Of a DNA stretch of 64,000 nucleotides, positions 15,801-28,474 are shown one piece after another. The notes beneath the pieces are model-generated. The model was given only the letters and a program-made list of their open reading frames with translations. It was not told the origin of the DNA and did no database searches. Source of the DNA: Amanita rubescens (taxonomy: Eukaryota > Basidiomycota > Agaricomycetes > Agaricales > Amanitaceae); assembly GCA_015039365.1 (NCBI GenBank), contig WION01000008.1:1-64000 (forward strand), read 5' to 3'. Position 1 is the stretch's first letter; each line of letters opens with the position of its first letter. The translations under genes and the position numbers were made by a program.

Positions 15801-17125
15801 TCAATCTAGTCAACAACGTTGAAAATGATCCCAATGTTTGTGCTATGTTTTTCTCGAGGTTCGTTGTAGCAGTTTGTGGCCAGAACATACAGCAGGTAAA
15901 ATTTGAGACAACAGAACCACAAACCACGATTGCCGAGACTTGAAGGAGAGTTATCAGACCACCTTCCTTTACAAGGCTGGTGGCAGTAAGCTATGTGCTG
16001 TGGATCCAAAAAGAGGTGAAAGCCTCACACCACAAAGATGATAATAGACATCATACTACATGCTGAATGACTGTTAGAGTATGTCAAAAGAAGCAGAAGA
16101 AATGTTTAGCCACCAGTGTTAAACGTAGGACTACCCTGTAGGTGGCTAATCAGTACATTTCATAATATCTTGTGTATGTGGAATTACCATCCATGCTTTC
16201 ATCCAAGCAACAACACTCATGCTCATACCAATCCACGCGATTGCAATAGCGTCGCCGAGCCACTCCCAGCCTGGTTGCAGTTCTAGCCACCAGAACAGGG
16301 ACATGCAAGACAAACAAACAATGCTTGCGTATAATAGCCCAAATATACAGAAAACATCTGCCTCGAGCATCCCTCCGATGGTCTTAGCTGGGTTATAATA
16401 GACGGCACTGGGATAGATAAATTAACATAGAGTGAGATTAAGCTGTATAAAAAAAGCACTCACATTGTCGCAACCATGTGACCACTTGGTGTTGGCCCCT
16501 GTCTTCCAGGACCATATGATACTAAGTCACTAATCAGACCCGAAAAGTAGGGACAAAACGTGAAGAGAGATGCTATGAAGTAAGCGATGGAGCATTTAAG
16601 TACGTTGCGGTGAAGGGGAGATAGTGAAATCCATCGATACTTTGGACCCTTGTGAATGCTCGAATCAGGAGGCAGTCTGCTAAACGGTAGGCTCTGGTCG
16701 TGAACTCCACGGTCATTCTCTGGAATATCGGGATGTTTGCTCGAAGCCGCAGAGGAGGTATGGGGGTGAGTGTATAAGATAGATGTGGCGATTGACTCCG
16801 CTGGAGAAGCGCAGGTCCTAGGCGGAGGTTCAGATGAGACGTTGGGGGCGCTAAGGGGTTCGTCCGACGGCAGCGATGTAGGAGTGAGTTGACCGCCGTT
16901 TTCCATCAATTGAGTAAACATAGTCCACGTCCGCTCTGACTCTCTGAGAGAAGTGAAGGAGAGTCCAACAGATCGCTGGGATGAAGCGTCATAAAGGTCC
17001 CCCCCGGGCCCATCGCTCTCCATTGCAGAGCTACGTGAACTGCTTGACATGAAGTCATATGAAGGTCCATCTGACGGTGAGGAAAAGGTGCCGTCGAATT
17101 CCTCTTGGTTACGCTGTTGTTGCAT
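12873..17125 (-). CDS. ArAE/FUSC-type multi-pass membrane transporter (Bre4-like)
   Basis: Large multi-exon membrane protein of the fungal ArAE-2 / BRE4-like group, thought to act in export or ER/vacuolar transport of small acids. The N-terminal exon (17125 to about 16460) has about 150 Ser/Pro-rich residues, then RNVLKCSIAYFIASLFTFCP, start of the 6-TM N-terminal domain. Further exons show FCIFGLLYASIVCLSCMS and WLGDAIAIAWIGMSMSV. Near 14720-14440 a second bundle begins (KYAIKAGLATALLASPAFF, WGDWALIS), as in FUSC_2 domains. The C-terminus is RQLLYFAYALTMKGVTEELE and ends FEALFAHQDSAA, stop at 12875-12873. Many introns of about 50 bp separate the pieces and I did not fix every junction. Family call is from motif order and hydrophobicity; the substrate is unknown. 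Confidence 0.75.
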
Positions 17126-17699
17126 TGAAAGAAAAAACCAGGCTTGAGGTACTTATTGTAGTGTGAATCTCACATCTATGTGTACGAATGTTTACAAGTA
17201 GTTATGTAAGTACTGAAAAAATATTTAAAATATAACAATACAGATATCCAATTTTATATCATGCTGTAAAAAATGTGAACAATGCCCTTGACCAGCGAAT
17301 ATGAAAAAGTCCGATTAGCAGGAGTCCTAGAGGGTTGAAAGTAAAAGTGATGTCCCAGGGTGGAGTCCGTGTAGAGGCATATGTAGCTCTGTCGTTGGTA
17401 AGATGATCGTGCATAATCCACAGATTATAATGATGATGGTGGAGCTAGGCGTTTTCCGAATCGAGCGATGTATGGAGCTGCGGGATAATAGCAATCACTA
17501 CGAGTGATAATCTCGGGCATGGGCACGTTAATGCAGAATACCGTGCCGAGATCATTCCGTTCGTCGCCCGTGCTCATAAATGCACGTAGATTCTATTGAG
17601 TCCATTTCTTGAATCAAGAAGTCTCCAAAAATCGACCAGCGAAGCTTCGGCGAAGAGAAGTCAAGGGATCAATTTTAATGATACACAAGACTCACTCCT
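17126..17699. other. Intergenic, AT-rich
   Basis: Bases upstream of the transporter start and around the 3' end of the Zn2Cys6 regulator remnant. It includes an AT-rich stretch at about 17215-17280. Nothing coding was identified with confidence. Confidence 0.4.
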
Positions 17700-19140
17700 A
17701 TGATAGGATCAAGGAAGGCGAAGTCTTGATCAGCACAGCTATTTGATGATAATAATGCACGGGCGCATTTTTCAAACGACATTGCATCATCAGACGTGGA
17801 TCATCGTGCGTCCAAGTTAACGAGCGTTGACAGAAAATGGGCAACGCTGTCTTCGAGTGCCTGCACATCTTGCAAGACATCGACCATTTTCAAAATCTGA
17901 TGGTACCAAGCAAGTGTACGGATTGATCATACATACCGTTCCGTATTTGAAGGCCATGGACAAGTAATCGAGTACATGTTATCCGGTATGACGGCTGGCT
18001 TACGCAGAACAACGAACCAGCAGCGATCCAGATTGTAAACCTGCCAAAAGGTCAAGGTTCTTTCGCCCACTTTGATATCACTTCTAGGATGCTTCAATTC
18101 AAAGCTTTCGCCAGTCTCGTCATAATCATAGATGTGGTGGAGATAAGTTTCTGTCACCAAGGGCATTCTCAGGCTGCATGGCAAGAGGGGCAGCAGCACT
18201 GGCGTGCTAACCGCCTTCCATGTATCGCCCGTTTGCCAAAAAATTTAAAGAGAGTAAACAGGAGGTTTGGATGATATCAATGATCTTTTCCGCTCCGCGT
18301 AATGTGTCAGGTATTTCCTTGAGGGCTAGCTCGAGATAATGATCCACAGGGGTTCTGGGCGGGAGGCGAAGCAAGAATATATGGCAATGCTGGGTGTTTC
18401 TGCTCAATTAATGGACGTGTCAAGCTCTCTCGAAGCCGTCCACAGTGGCATTGATGGCGATGTGGAGTAAATATATCCATCATGAAGTAGTACAGTTTCA
18501 ATACGGTCGGACAAGCGGCAGAAGCGGTGCACTTACCACATCTGAGCAAGGTCAAGAGGAGGCTGTCAACTAACCCGGTGACCACTGGGGATTATCTCTT
18601 GCACGAGAAAGTGGAGGGTACATTCTATATACGATTGATGTGATGAAACTGCGACGACGTTTCAGGTGAAGCAGGCGAATCTGTAGGGAAATATTGGCAA
18701 GGTCCGCTAATCTGCTATTTGACCTCACCTGACGGGTAAGGGGAACGGGGGGGGGGACTGATGGATGCATACCGACGGGAGAACCAAAGGACGATGAAGA
18801 CGAGAGTGTACATGAGGGTCATAGAGCGTCACGGCTACAGGAACCTCTAGCTCTCGTATTCTCTGTTCAAGCCTAACGATGTGTTCACGGAGGAGTTGGG
18901 CTTTGGTCTTCCCCTTGCCATCGTCGTGCTCGTATACTTTACCTTTCCTGGATCTTATGCATTGTTGGCACGCTGGCTTCATGCCATCACACCGTTATCA
19001 AGGGCAGAAGTTGAAAATGGAATCGCGTGGGGCTGAAAAAGACTTGTCACTTTCCGCTTTCTAACGGTCAAACTAAGCCGCGCGGAGAAGGGATATGGAA
19101 GAAAAAAGAGGCGAACCTGCATCGCAGACAGGTTTTTCCG
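17700..19140 (-). pseudogene. Zn2Cys6 / fungal_trans regulator, probably broken
   Basis: Remnant of a fungal-specific transcription factor. The first half of a zinc cluster reads CLRCRKRKVT near 19129-19045; the second half reads CDGMKPACQQC at about 18986, followed by the linker and coiled-coil (KTKAQLLREHIVRLEQRIRE). A fungal_trans middle region follows (IIQTSCLLSLNFLANGRYME, then VGERTLTFWQVYNLDRCWFV, ITCPWPSN). Two defects are visible. No AG acceptor lies just before the second half of the cluster, because the in-frame codon two places upstream is TAA and the join is not spliceable by GT-AG. A TAG at 18209-18207 also replaces the residue between MEGG and HASAAAPLA, where relatives usually have Tyr. 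The C-terminal end is not defined. Confidence 0.6.
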
Positions 19141-19444
19141 CCATTCACTGTAAAGTTCCCTTCTATTGCTTATGTAAGTATTCGTCGCGCAGGTTGCCCT
19201 GCGGTGCTGGCCCGCTCAGCGCTCATGTGTGTGCCCTGCCTGTGACACGCTAGCGATGGTGAATTACGTAGTAAATATCACATAATCAAAAGCGACAGGA
19301 AGTATCGACCACCTTCTGGTGATTTGCCTTCTTATCCTCATTTCCACTTTGTTCTCGACCGAATGCTTGTCGAACGAAGGCGTATCGTTGAAAATGATTG
19401 AGTGTTTGCAGGAATTGCACCCCCACCTGTCAAACCGGCATGAA

Positions 19445-21965
19445 TTAAACATTAAAATCTTGACAAAGAAACTGCACAGGATACGCCCGAAGCTGATTGA
19501 ATAATTGAATAGTCGCTTCGCGAACCGACTCTCGTTGATGGAACAGACAGAACCCTAGATGAGCCAGACCTCCACCATATGGCACGAGGTAAGAGAGAAG
19601 CTGTGCCATGTATTAGTTCATGAGGGCCTGTTGGATAGCCTTTCTACCTCTATAACCTGTCCATAGGTCTTCGTATTATCGGCTAGTGTTCTCATAATCA
19701 CGTAAACCTCTGCATCTGATATATTTTTTGCGTTTTTTAGGCGAAGAACCTGATGGAGAACATCAACGCCCTTGATCGAGCTACTGGACAACTGTCTAGC
19801 AAAGTCCTGGTCGAGAGCTGTCAGTATTGTATCATATTGAGCCCACACACCTACAATCACGCAGTACCTATAACTGTTGGTTGTCCTCCATGCTTGTATT
19901 CGATGTGCATTTGCATTTAATTCGCGTATGCACGATGCTTCGTCACTAAAGAAAATCCCACTTCCGAGTTGTGTATGACGTTCCGTTGTACCATCCACAA
20001 AAGTCGATGTTGGGTATCCAATCCGGGAAACGCCCGTTGTTTCCTCTTCATACTTGGAAGCTAGGCGAACAAAGCGCATTACATATTCAGTGAATCTCAT
20101 CCGAACAAGGTTTTCTCCAAAGTGATCTTCAATGGCAGCACGTATCTGTTTGCCGTCAGATCGTGATGAGATGAACCGCTGTCAGACGAACATCATCAAT
20201 AAAATTCTTGTCGGCATTGTAGTCAATTTTTGTCCCGCTGTCTGCTCTTGACTCCTTCAAGGTACGCGCAACCTCGTCCTCGCTTGCAATAGGATTGTCA
20301 GATTTCAAAGTCCCAAAACGTGACGATTGTATGATTTGTAAATTTGAAAGTGGATATCTGGTATGGATGTCTTTGGAAATGGTGACGGCCCCAGAACCTA
20401 TATCCAACAATAAATCCCATGCCCGTGAAGACAAAAAAATGGGGTTTGTAACACCTGCAATGTAAGCAGGGCTGTTCCGCCCATGTCTATCAGAATTGGT
20501 TGGGAGATAGATGCCATACTTACACATTTTCCCATTCATCGCGGTTCTCAAGGTTGGCATAGGGAAATGCTCTGTCAATAAATCCCCTGAGCACTACGCC
20601 ACAACCAGAACCCAGAGCACAGGCAGCAAGGACGAAGCTGGAGACGTCGCCTGCGGGTTTTTTGTGGCCCAAGAATATAATGCTCTTGCCAGTAACCAGG
20701 GCATTAAAAAGTATGATTATAGGATGTGTCTGCGGTCCGTTTGTGTGCAAGTGAGGGTGTTGAGGACCGGAGACTAACTGGTGCGAAGAGAATACTTTGA
20801 TAAGAGTGATAAGTGAGTACTGTGTTAGAAGTTACTTCCATTGTCACTTAAGGCGCGGAACCAGACGCACATCACCCACTTCCTCGGGAAAAGTTGACAA
20901 AGGTAATTTAATAGGCAGGTGGTGATCTCTATAAGCAACGATCGTATGATAGAAATGGGTGTCCTTTGTTATAGCAGTTCGAAAGTGGGCATGGTTATCG
21001 CAATAACCGGGCAGTGTCGCAACCCAGACTGCACTCTCGCCAAGAGAGAATGTTGAATCAGAGGATGGTTGCTGTTCTTGGTAATATCCGCGTTCTACCA
21101 AGTCCCTCAGCTCATCATCTTGCCCGCAAATCTTCTTTACCTTTACTTTGAACTTGTTCGCTGTTTTTCACCAGAAATCCGTCCTCGAAACTTGAAATTG
21201 ACCCTCTTGAAGTGCTGGGAGGGCGATCGCAGGTGCTTGTAGTCCCATGTGAGCTACCGCAAGCGTTACATAGTTGTGCATCTCGCGGCACTATAGGTGG
21301 GAACTTCTCTGCAAAAATATCCTTTCGTTCTGAGAAGCGCATGACCAACTTTTCGTGCCTCGTCAACCACGGAACTAACGACAGATCCATGGAGTTTACA
21401 GCATCGAAAAGGCGGGCTAAGCAATCTTGGGATGGATCTGAAAAGTAATCATCGAGAGCTAGTAGAAGAAAGGGCTTTTGCGCATCAATATCCTACTTGG
21501 ATTAATCATGGCTGATGCGCCATATGTCACCAACCTTGAATATCTGTATGTATGGGTGACGGGTACAGATGGCTAATGCGAGGACCTTTGCGCCGCTAAT
21601 GGCTGATGATAGGTCAATGTAACGTGGATAATGATACATGCCCACCGGTTCAGCGTTTTATCCTTCTTTGTTCGCACAAGATTAAGAACACATAGTAATT
21701 CTTGCCTCTCCCCTTGCTTTTCACCGGAATAGTCGGGCGTCTCCAACGCCAATACAGGTGATATTGTATTGAATGGCGTCTGGTTGAGGAAGAAAATTGT
21801 CCAGTCATCTGACTGCGTCTCCGCGCCATCGGGGAGCATGGACATGGCTAGCATTCCTTCATTGATTCCAAGTGGTTGAGGGAATTGATATTTTAGCTGG
21901 GCTCCTTCATAAATGTGGAACTCCGCCAGTAAAACGAACGAGCAATGATTGTTACCACTGCCCAT
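19445..21965 (-). CDS. Afi1-type DENN protein (Arf-docking / polarity axis stabilisation)
   Basis: Homologue of yeast Afi1 and related polarity proteins that link Arf to polarised growth; DENN fold. The N-terminus (GSGNNHCSFVLLAEFHIYEG, LPDGAETQSDDWTIFFLNQ) is the Afi1 Arf3-docking motif. Next come YIQIFKPFLLLALDDYF and MDLSLVPWLTRHEKLVMRFS; then ALVTGKSIIFLGHKKPAGDV, YIAGVTNPIFLSSRAWDLLL and EYVMRFVRLASKYEEE, matching the SPA/DENN part. The last intron is best placed from GTTATA after KTYGQ to the CAG before LLSYLVPYGGGLAHLGFCLF, which moves the stop to 19447-19445 instead of an earlier stop at 19618. Start at 21965 has the conserved N-terminus immediately after Met. Several short introns were inferred. 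Confidence 0.85.
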
Positions 21966-23018
21966 GGAACCGAAGATGAGAGAACGTGGCCGACGGCATC
22001 GGCTCTCTTCCTTTTACCACCTCCTTCCGGATTGGGAAACTTACGGAAAACTCAAACCCCAGCTCTACAAGCAACACACCCCAAGAGCCCTGGAACCCCC
22101 GTTCAGTCCGGCCTTCATCCCTTTACAACCCCTTTCTTCTCCTCGTGTTGCCCGAATGGAAGAACGAGGGAGCACCTCTCCCCACTCTCCTACGGACCAC
22201 CGCATTAATCCCCCCCACCTAATAATAGATCCCCCACCCCAGCCCTATCTTACATCTCTTGGGTGAGTCGTGACCAAAGGCTAAGACCAAAGTCAAGAGG
22301 TGCTTTACCCCCTTGGGAAGCCTCCCTTCCCCGATAGCCAACACAATCAGACAATTGGAAAGAGCACCACCCCTTGGTGTCTTTTTTTAATTTAATTTTA
22401 ATAGGAATGGTGAATATATTCAATAGGTGACAAATACAATTGTGAGATATACTGGGCCATCAGTGATGGTATAGGTTACGAAACAGTGTGAGATGCTTAT
22501 AGGGATATGTTTGGATACCACTGCCATACCAGGTAGGCATAGTGATGTATGTATAAGAGAAAAGGGAAAGGGACTAAGGTACATCATCTGCCAGTAGGTC
22601 TTCAAAGGAGAAGGCTGTTGGAGATTCCAACGGTGTCACAACGGCAAAGGAGGGAAGTTGGTTTGGGCCCCGGTGGACATTGGGGCAAACGGATGGGGGA
22701 TACAGGGTATTTATGGGCTATATATGTATGTAGATTGTGCAATGTGGATGCCATGTGTTGTACGGTTGTACCAAATGGGGAAAACGAGTGGCATGCTCGA
22801 TTTGGCCCGAAAATTGAAATATTCCAACACACTCCTGTGAGCATGGCACGAGTGACTTGAGGGCAGGCAGGCACTCCTAGAATCTTGACAGGGTCAATAC
22901 GGGGTGGACGACAATAAGCGAGTGGTGGCAGTGAGCGGCAACAGCATTGGGCAATGATGAGATTGTTGACTAAAATAGATGATGGTGGTGGCAACATGCG
23001 ACAGTGATGGCGGTGTGA
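21966..23018. other. Gene-free border of the transposon cluster
   Basis: About 1 kb upstream of the DENN gene with no recognisable gene. It contains a Pro/Leu-coding purine/pyrimidine-biased stretch at 22000-22260 and GGTGG-rich sequence near 22880-23000. Similar GATGG/GGTGG-rich sequence continues on the far side of the copia insertion (31228-31350), consistent with one locus split by the element. Confidence 0.45.
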
Positions 23019-23023
23019 TCAAT
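23019..23023. repeat. Target-site duplication of copia A1 (left copy)
   Basis: TCAAT directly abuts the TG of the left LTR; the same five bases follow the right LTR at 31223-31227. Five-base duplications are normal for copia integration. Confidence 0.9.
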
Positions 23024-23430
23024 TGACGAAGAAGACAGGTCTACGCGAGAGCGTGTCTACAGCATGAGCAGGTGCAATAGCTTACCTATTGCGATATGAT
23101 CTTAGCACTACCCTTCGGCATAGTAGTGATAGTAAGAGGAAGAGAATGGATTGTCCTATTCTACGATACAGGACAGGTTTATATACTAAGAGAGAACAAA
23201 TATGTGTCTACATATGTGTAAGCGTATAGTATAGATGAGAAGATATGGCGTGCTAAGCACACCATAAGGTGCAATCATGAGTCTATCATGATGTCACTAT
23301 GATATCATAATGAGTTCATTATGATGTCATCTCTATGTCATACATAAAGGATGACGCGAGCGATATGAGTAACATTGATTGTAGTCAATCAGTAGTTAAT
23401 CATTCTATAAATATAATTCTATATTTAACA
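23024..23430 (-). repeat. Copia A1 3' LTR
   Basis: 407-bp LTR, TG...CA ends (in element orientation TGTTAAAT...CGTCA). It differs from the 5' LTR mainly in having one instead of three copies of a 33-bp unit, plus C/T or G/A changes at CpG sites (for example GGCATAG versus GGCGTAG). Confidence 0.93.
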
Positions 23431-23441
23431 CACCCCTTCGC
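23431..23441 (-). promoter_or_regulatory. Polypurine tract of copia A1
   Basis: In element orientation GCGAAGGGGTG directly precedes the 3' LTR; this is the usual site for plus-strand DNA priming. Copia B has GCGAGGGGGTG in the same place. Confidence 0.7.
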
Positions 23442-23452
23442 TTAGATATCCT

Positions 23453-26400
23453 TTATTTAAAGTCTATGATGTTCTCATCATAGAAGGGATCTATATCCGA
23501 TTCCTGTTGATCAATAAGACCATCAAGAAGTTCCATCAACTTCTTGTGTGATAGACGATCAATACCATCTAATTCAAGATTTTGCCAATCAAGAATTAAT
23601 TTCGTCAAATCACGAATTTCCTCAGACTCTAATTTATCTGGTCTTTTGATTAATGCATTTGTAGAAGTCGGATATTCTTCTAAGGAAAGTCCCAATCGTT
23701 CTCTAAAGAATTTGACCTTTTCAAAGGATAAATTCTTAGTCATGAGATCCGCATTCTGCTCGTTGGTTGGTATGTATTCGAGGACTACTTTTTTAGTCTC
23801 GATCAACTTGCGAACGAAATGATAGCGAATATCAATATGTTTGGAACGATGTTCTTGTGCAGGATTTTGTGCCCAAAATATAGCGCCTTGGTTATCTACG
23901 CTAAGTAAGATGCTTTTTATGGGTGCACCTATTTTGTAAAATAGATTTTCAACCCATGCAATTTGTCGTGCAGCATCTGATAAAGATATGTATTCTGCTT
24001 CAGTTGAAGACAGAGCTACAGTCTTTTGTTTTCTACTCGTCCAAGCTACCGCACCACCAGCTAACATTAAGACATAACCGTTTATAGATCGTCGTGTATT
24101 ACGATCAGCGGCCCAGTCAGCGTCAGCGTAGGCTCTAAATTTATTATTGCTTTTGGCGCTATAAACGATTTTGACGTTTAAGGTATGAGCAATGTATTTG
24201 ACTATATACAAGGCTTTTTGAATGTGTTCTTGGGACGGGTTTGATGAAAATTGGGACATCAAAATTACTGCATAAATTATATCAGGCCTAGTTCCTAAGG
24301 CGAGATATAGAAGGGATCCTATTATCTGTTGATAATAAGAACGTTCCTGTGGTGTGCATTCTCCTTCATTCTTTATAGGAGCATACCCAGCAGGTAACGG
24401 TGTGCGTACAGACTTGCAATCTTCAAGTCCAAATCGCTTGACAACCTTCAAGGCATAAGGACCTTGATCTATGACTAAGAATCCTAAATCACGGTTGTAA
24501 TTTACTTGGATTCGTAAATACTCTTTGATCTTTCCAAGATCACAACATTCCCACATCTCCATAAATTTCTTTTTAATGGATACGATGGTGGAATCGTCAT
24601 TTCCCATAAAGAGTATATCGTCGACATACAATATGCATATCGTGATTGTATTCTTGCCTTTACAAACGTAAACGCCAGAATCAGACAAGCATCATTCAAA
24701 ATGTAATGATTTCAATGATTTATCAGCTTGTTTATTCCAGGCATATGATGCCTGTTTCAATCCATATATGGCTTTCCTCAGCCTATATACTTTAGATTCT
24801 TGTCCTTTTACAACGAAACCTTCTGGCTGGGCCATGTAAATATCTTCATCAAGATCGCCATATAAGAAGGCAGTTTTTACATCTAGGGCTTGTATATCCC
24901 AGTTTTCAAGCACTGATGTGGCCAGAAGTATTCGGATTGTTTCATATCTCGCTACAGGCGAGAATGTTTCGTCGTAATCTAATCCGGGACGTTGACTAAA
25001 ACCTTTAGCTACGACGCGAGCTTTTTTGCGTCCATCGGTTTTTAAGTCGAAAACCCAACGACATCTGATTAGGTTTCGTCCTTTTGGAAGATCAACTAAC
25101 TCCCAAATATCTCTAGATTGAAGAGATTTAAATTCGTCATCCATTGCAATCTTCCATTGTTTATACAATTGAGGATTACTGGAGCGCATTTTAGATATAT
25201 CTCTATAGTCATATGGAATGTTATCTACAAGGGGAACAGCCGCTTTTAGAAGGAAATGAAGGAATTCATTCCCAGATTCATTAATCATTCGAGTTAAATG
25301 ATCATGTTCCGCAGATTTTAATTCAGACTTTAAAGCGAAGATTTCTTTGAGTAGAGAGGCAGATTCATTCATTCTATCAGGGTTCCTGTCTGCTGACGGT
25401 GGATCCTGAGTCGAAGAACTCGGAGTTTTATCTTTTAACTGCTCTCGTAAAGCATCTCGCTTTTGCTGAATTTCCGCTTCTATCTGTGCAGGAGTTTTAT
25501 CTCCATATGCGTTGTCTCTTTGTACCCTTGGAACTGGAAAACGACCAGAACGGCGAGGACCTATTTGTACAGAGGGTGGACCAGGATCAGATATGATCGG
25601 TGGAGGAGGTCTAGGTCTCTGAGCAAATTCTCTAAAACGATCTCTTTGACGTTGTTCAAATTGATCAAATTCTCGATCCGTCATAAATGGGTTTTCTATT
25701 TCATCACGATCTCTTTGATTCAAAGAGAAGGGATTATCTTCATCCATAGGACTACGAGGCGAAGGTGGCCTAGATACATATGGTATCGGTGTTATAGGTC
25801 TAGAAGGAACAGGAGTCTCCTCTTTTATTTGTGGAGAGGGAGTACGTCTAAAGGGTTCAGGAGTTTTACGTTTCTTAAACATATCACTCATTTGACGTTT
25901 GAATTGATCTCGTAAACGAGACTGTTTATCAATTCCTTGGCCCTTTTTCCAATCATCGCGTTGTCTACGATAATTGTCACGTCTTTCTTGTTCTCTTTCT
26001 TCCCTTTGCCTTCGGATATTATCATCCAAAAAATCTCTTCGACGATCGGCAAATTCATCACCGTCATCATCATCATTTGAATCATCAGAAGGGTCTGACT
26101 GCTGTCGATCAGGAGATGCACCCCTTCGATCCAAACTTGGTGAGCGTCTTCGGCTCGGAGAACGTCTACGGTTCTCTGGGAGTAAGTTATCTAAATCCAA
26201 ATTTTGTGGAGGGCGGTTAGGTTCCTCTTGAGGAATCGCCTCCCAGATCGGACCAAGATCTTCAGTAATTATATCTGCAGTCTTTCCTTTGCGCGGAAAC
26301 CTGTTTTCAAAGAATGTAGCCTGGGAGGATATGACCAGTGTGTTTGTCGACGTCATGAACCTATAGCCTTTGGTTCCTGATTCATATCCTACAAAAGTGC

Positions 26401-28474
26401 ATAAAACGGATTTTTCGGACAGCTTATCCGGTCTCCGTTGATCAGGGATAAATACCCAGGCTTCGCATCCAAATACTCGAAAGTATGATACGTCTGGTTT
26501 TTTATTAAGAAGATTTTCCAGAGGGGTCTTCCATTTAGTCCGTTTTAGGGGAGTGCGGTTGTACACATGCACAGCCGTTCTGAATGAGAACTCCCACCAA
26601 GATTTCGGACATCCTGCGTCTAATCGCATAGCCTCAGCTTTGTCTGACAAAGTCTGATTCATGCGTTCAACGCGACCATTTTGTTGTGGGGTGTAAGGAG
26701 CTGTCTGTTGATGTTTAATTCCTTTGGATTTAAGGAATTCTTCAAAGGCTTTATTTACAAATTCCCCCCCTCAATCAGAACGGAGGTGAGAAATAGGTTG
26801 TTTAGGATCTACAAACTCATTATACCATCCGGTAAAATATTCTAGAGTTTGATCTTTGGTTTTTAATAAACCAATCCACGTATACGAAGTGAAATCGTCA
26901 ACGATAACACCAATATATTTGTATTTGTGGTAAGATATGGCCGGTACGGTCATAAGATCCATATGGAGTAACTCAAAGGGACGAGTAGCTCTCTTTGAAG
27001 ACAATTTATAAGGTTTTGCCTTCATTTTGCCTTTTAGACAACCTTCACAACGTAGTTTTCCTTCTGGAAGTGTAACTTCTTTCCATCCATTGACATTTAA
27101 CGGTATCTTCGAAAAGACTTCGTTAGATGGATGACCAAAACATTTATGCCAGGTCTCGTAGTCTAATAATTTTTCTATAGACTCTGCGTTTGGTTTCTTT
27201 GTCGGTCTTCCAAGAATTAATTTTGAATTCCTGTTGGCTAAACCAGGACCGGAAACCAGTGTAGGATTCATTATAATAATCCTACCTTGAGCGTAAACTA
27301 ATGTATCATCAGGCATAAGATAATGTCCTTCGATACACGTTCTACCTGAGTCTGTAAAGGAAAAGACTACCATCTTTTCATCTTGTTTACAAGTTAATCC
27401 TTGTCGGATCAATCTGCCGTTTGAAATCAAGCGTGCAGTTGCCCTTGGCATATAGAGGACAGGGAAGAGCTTTACGAGTGTTACTTCTCCTGTGGATAAC
27501 TTGTGTTCAAGAATAACTGTGCCAAGTCCCTCAAGACGATCTAAACCATTAGCAGTTTTAACACTGTGGTTTTCATTTGCAGGAAATTCTCTGTATTCAG
27601 AGAAGTCTTTCCTACTAAAGGTAAAGTGATCGGATGCACCAGAGTCACACATCCATAGTGTGTCTCCAGTACGTTTCTCAACACATTCCGGACAGGGACA
27701 TGTCGGATGAACTTTATCCTTAATTTTTCTTTTATTGACCGCTAAACATGTAAAAGGTTTCTTAAACATGTTACCAATATTATATGATCGTTTGATCATA
27801 TTTGCATTATAAATGGCAGTATCACACGACTTATCTCTTACGAGGCAGGTTTCGTCTAAATTTTCTTTATAATTTATACTATCATATAGTACAGATTGTT
27901 CAAAGAAGGAATTTATAGTACGACGATGATGTCCCAATTTAGGGAACACCATTTTCATCGCTGCCTCTATAAAGAGAAAGTTAGCCATTTCCAGCTTTTT
28001 AATGGTTTCATACCATTGTTCGCCGTTATCTTCATAGTAATAATCGTCATAATATAGTTCAGCTTCCTGATCTATATCCATATTTTTGTAATCGATATCG
28101 TCTGACGATATCCCCATTCCCCGGTTCGATTTATAGGACTCAAAGTCCTGTTCGTCCTTTTCTCTTTGTTTGCCTTTGCTAGAGCCGGCAACTGGCTCAG
28201 TGATGTCATAAGGCCCAATACGGGCAACAGTATGCGCAGAACTCATAGTATGTTCTGTGGCTTTGGCAGCCTTTTTCTCGGCTGCATCTGCCTTTCGGCG
28301 TTCTCGGTTCCTCTCCCAGTTAGGACCACGTGTTTGGCCCTCAACTTTTCCCGGCCAATTTTGATTTGCCGGAGGAGCAGTAGGAGCCGGTGTTTGAGCG
28401 CCTTGTGGAGGCCTAGAATAAGGCCTCCCCCCACGTCCTCGACCTGCTCCACGGCCACGTCCGCGAGCACGTCC
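23453..28474 (-). pseudogene. Copia A1 pol (protease, integrase, RT, RNase H)
   Basis: Continues the gag frame. Protease motif LWMCDSGASDHFTF; integrase zinc motif WHKCFGHPS...LRCEGCLKGKMK and core (LLHMDLM, VVDDF-like IVDDFTSYTW, QNGRVERMNQ-type region); a long charged Arg/Ser/Pro/Asp-rich spacer of about 300 residues (26250-25250); RT with LDYDETFSPVARYETIR, ALDVKTAFLYGDLDEDIYM and YVDDILF; RNase H with AYADADWAADRNTRR, LSSTEAEY and VDNQGAI. In-frame TGA stops lie at 26773-26771 (in the integrase sequence RSD-stop-GGEF, where copia B has DRGGEF) and 24694-24692. All catalytic motifs remain, so the copy is only mildly decayed. Confidence 0.92.

Noticed and set aside
18985..19060. U12-type AT-AC intron joining the zinc cluster halves
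   Set aside because: The segment ends in AAC before the second half, but no AT-AC donor or U12 branch consensus was seen.
19618..20100. Stop of the DENN gene at 19618
   Set aside because: An intron from GTTATA to the CAG near 19600 continues the conserved C-terminus (LVPYGGGLAHLGFCLF) to 19445.
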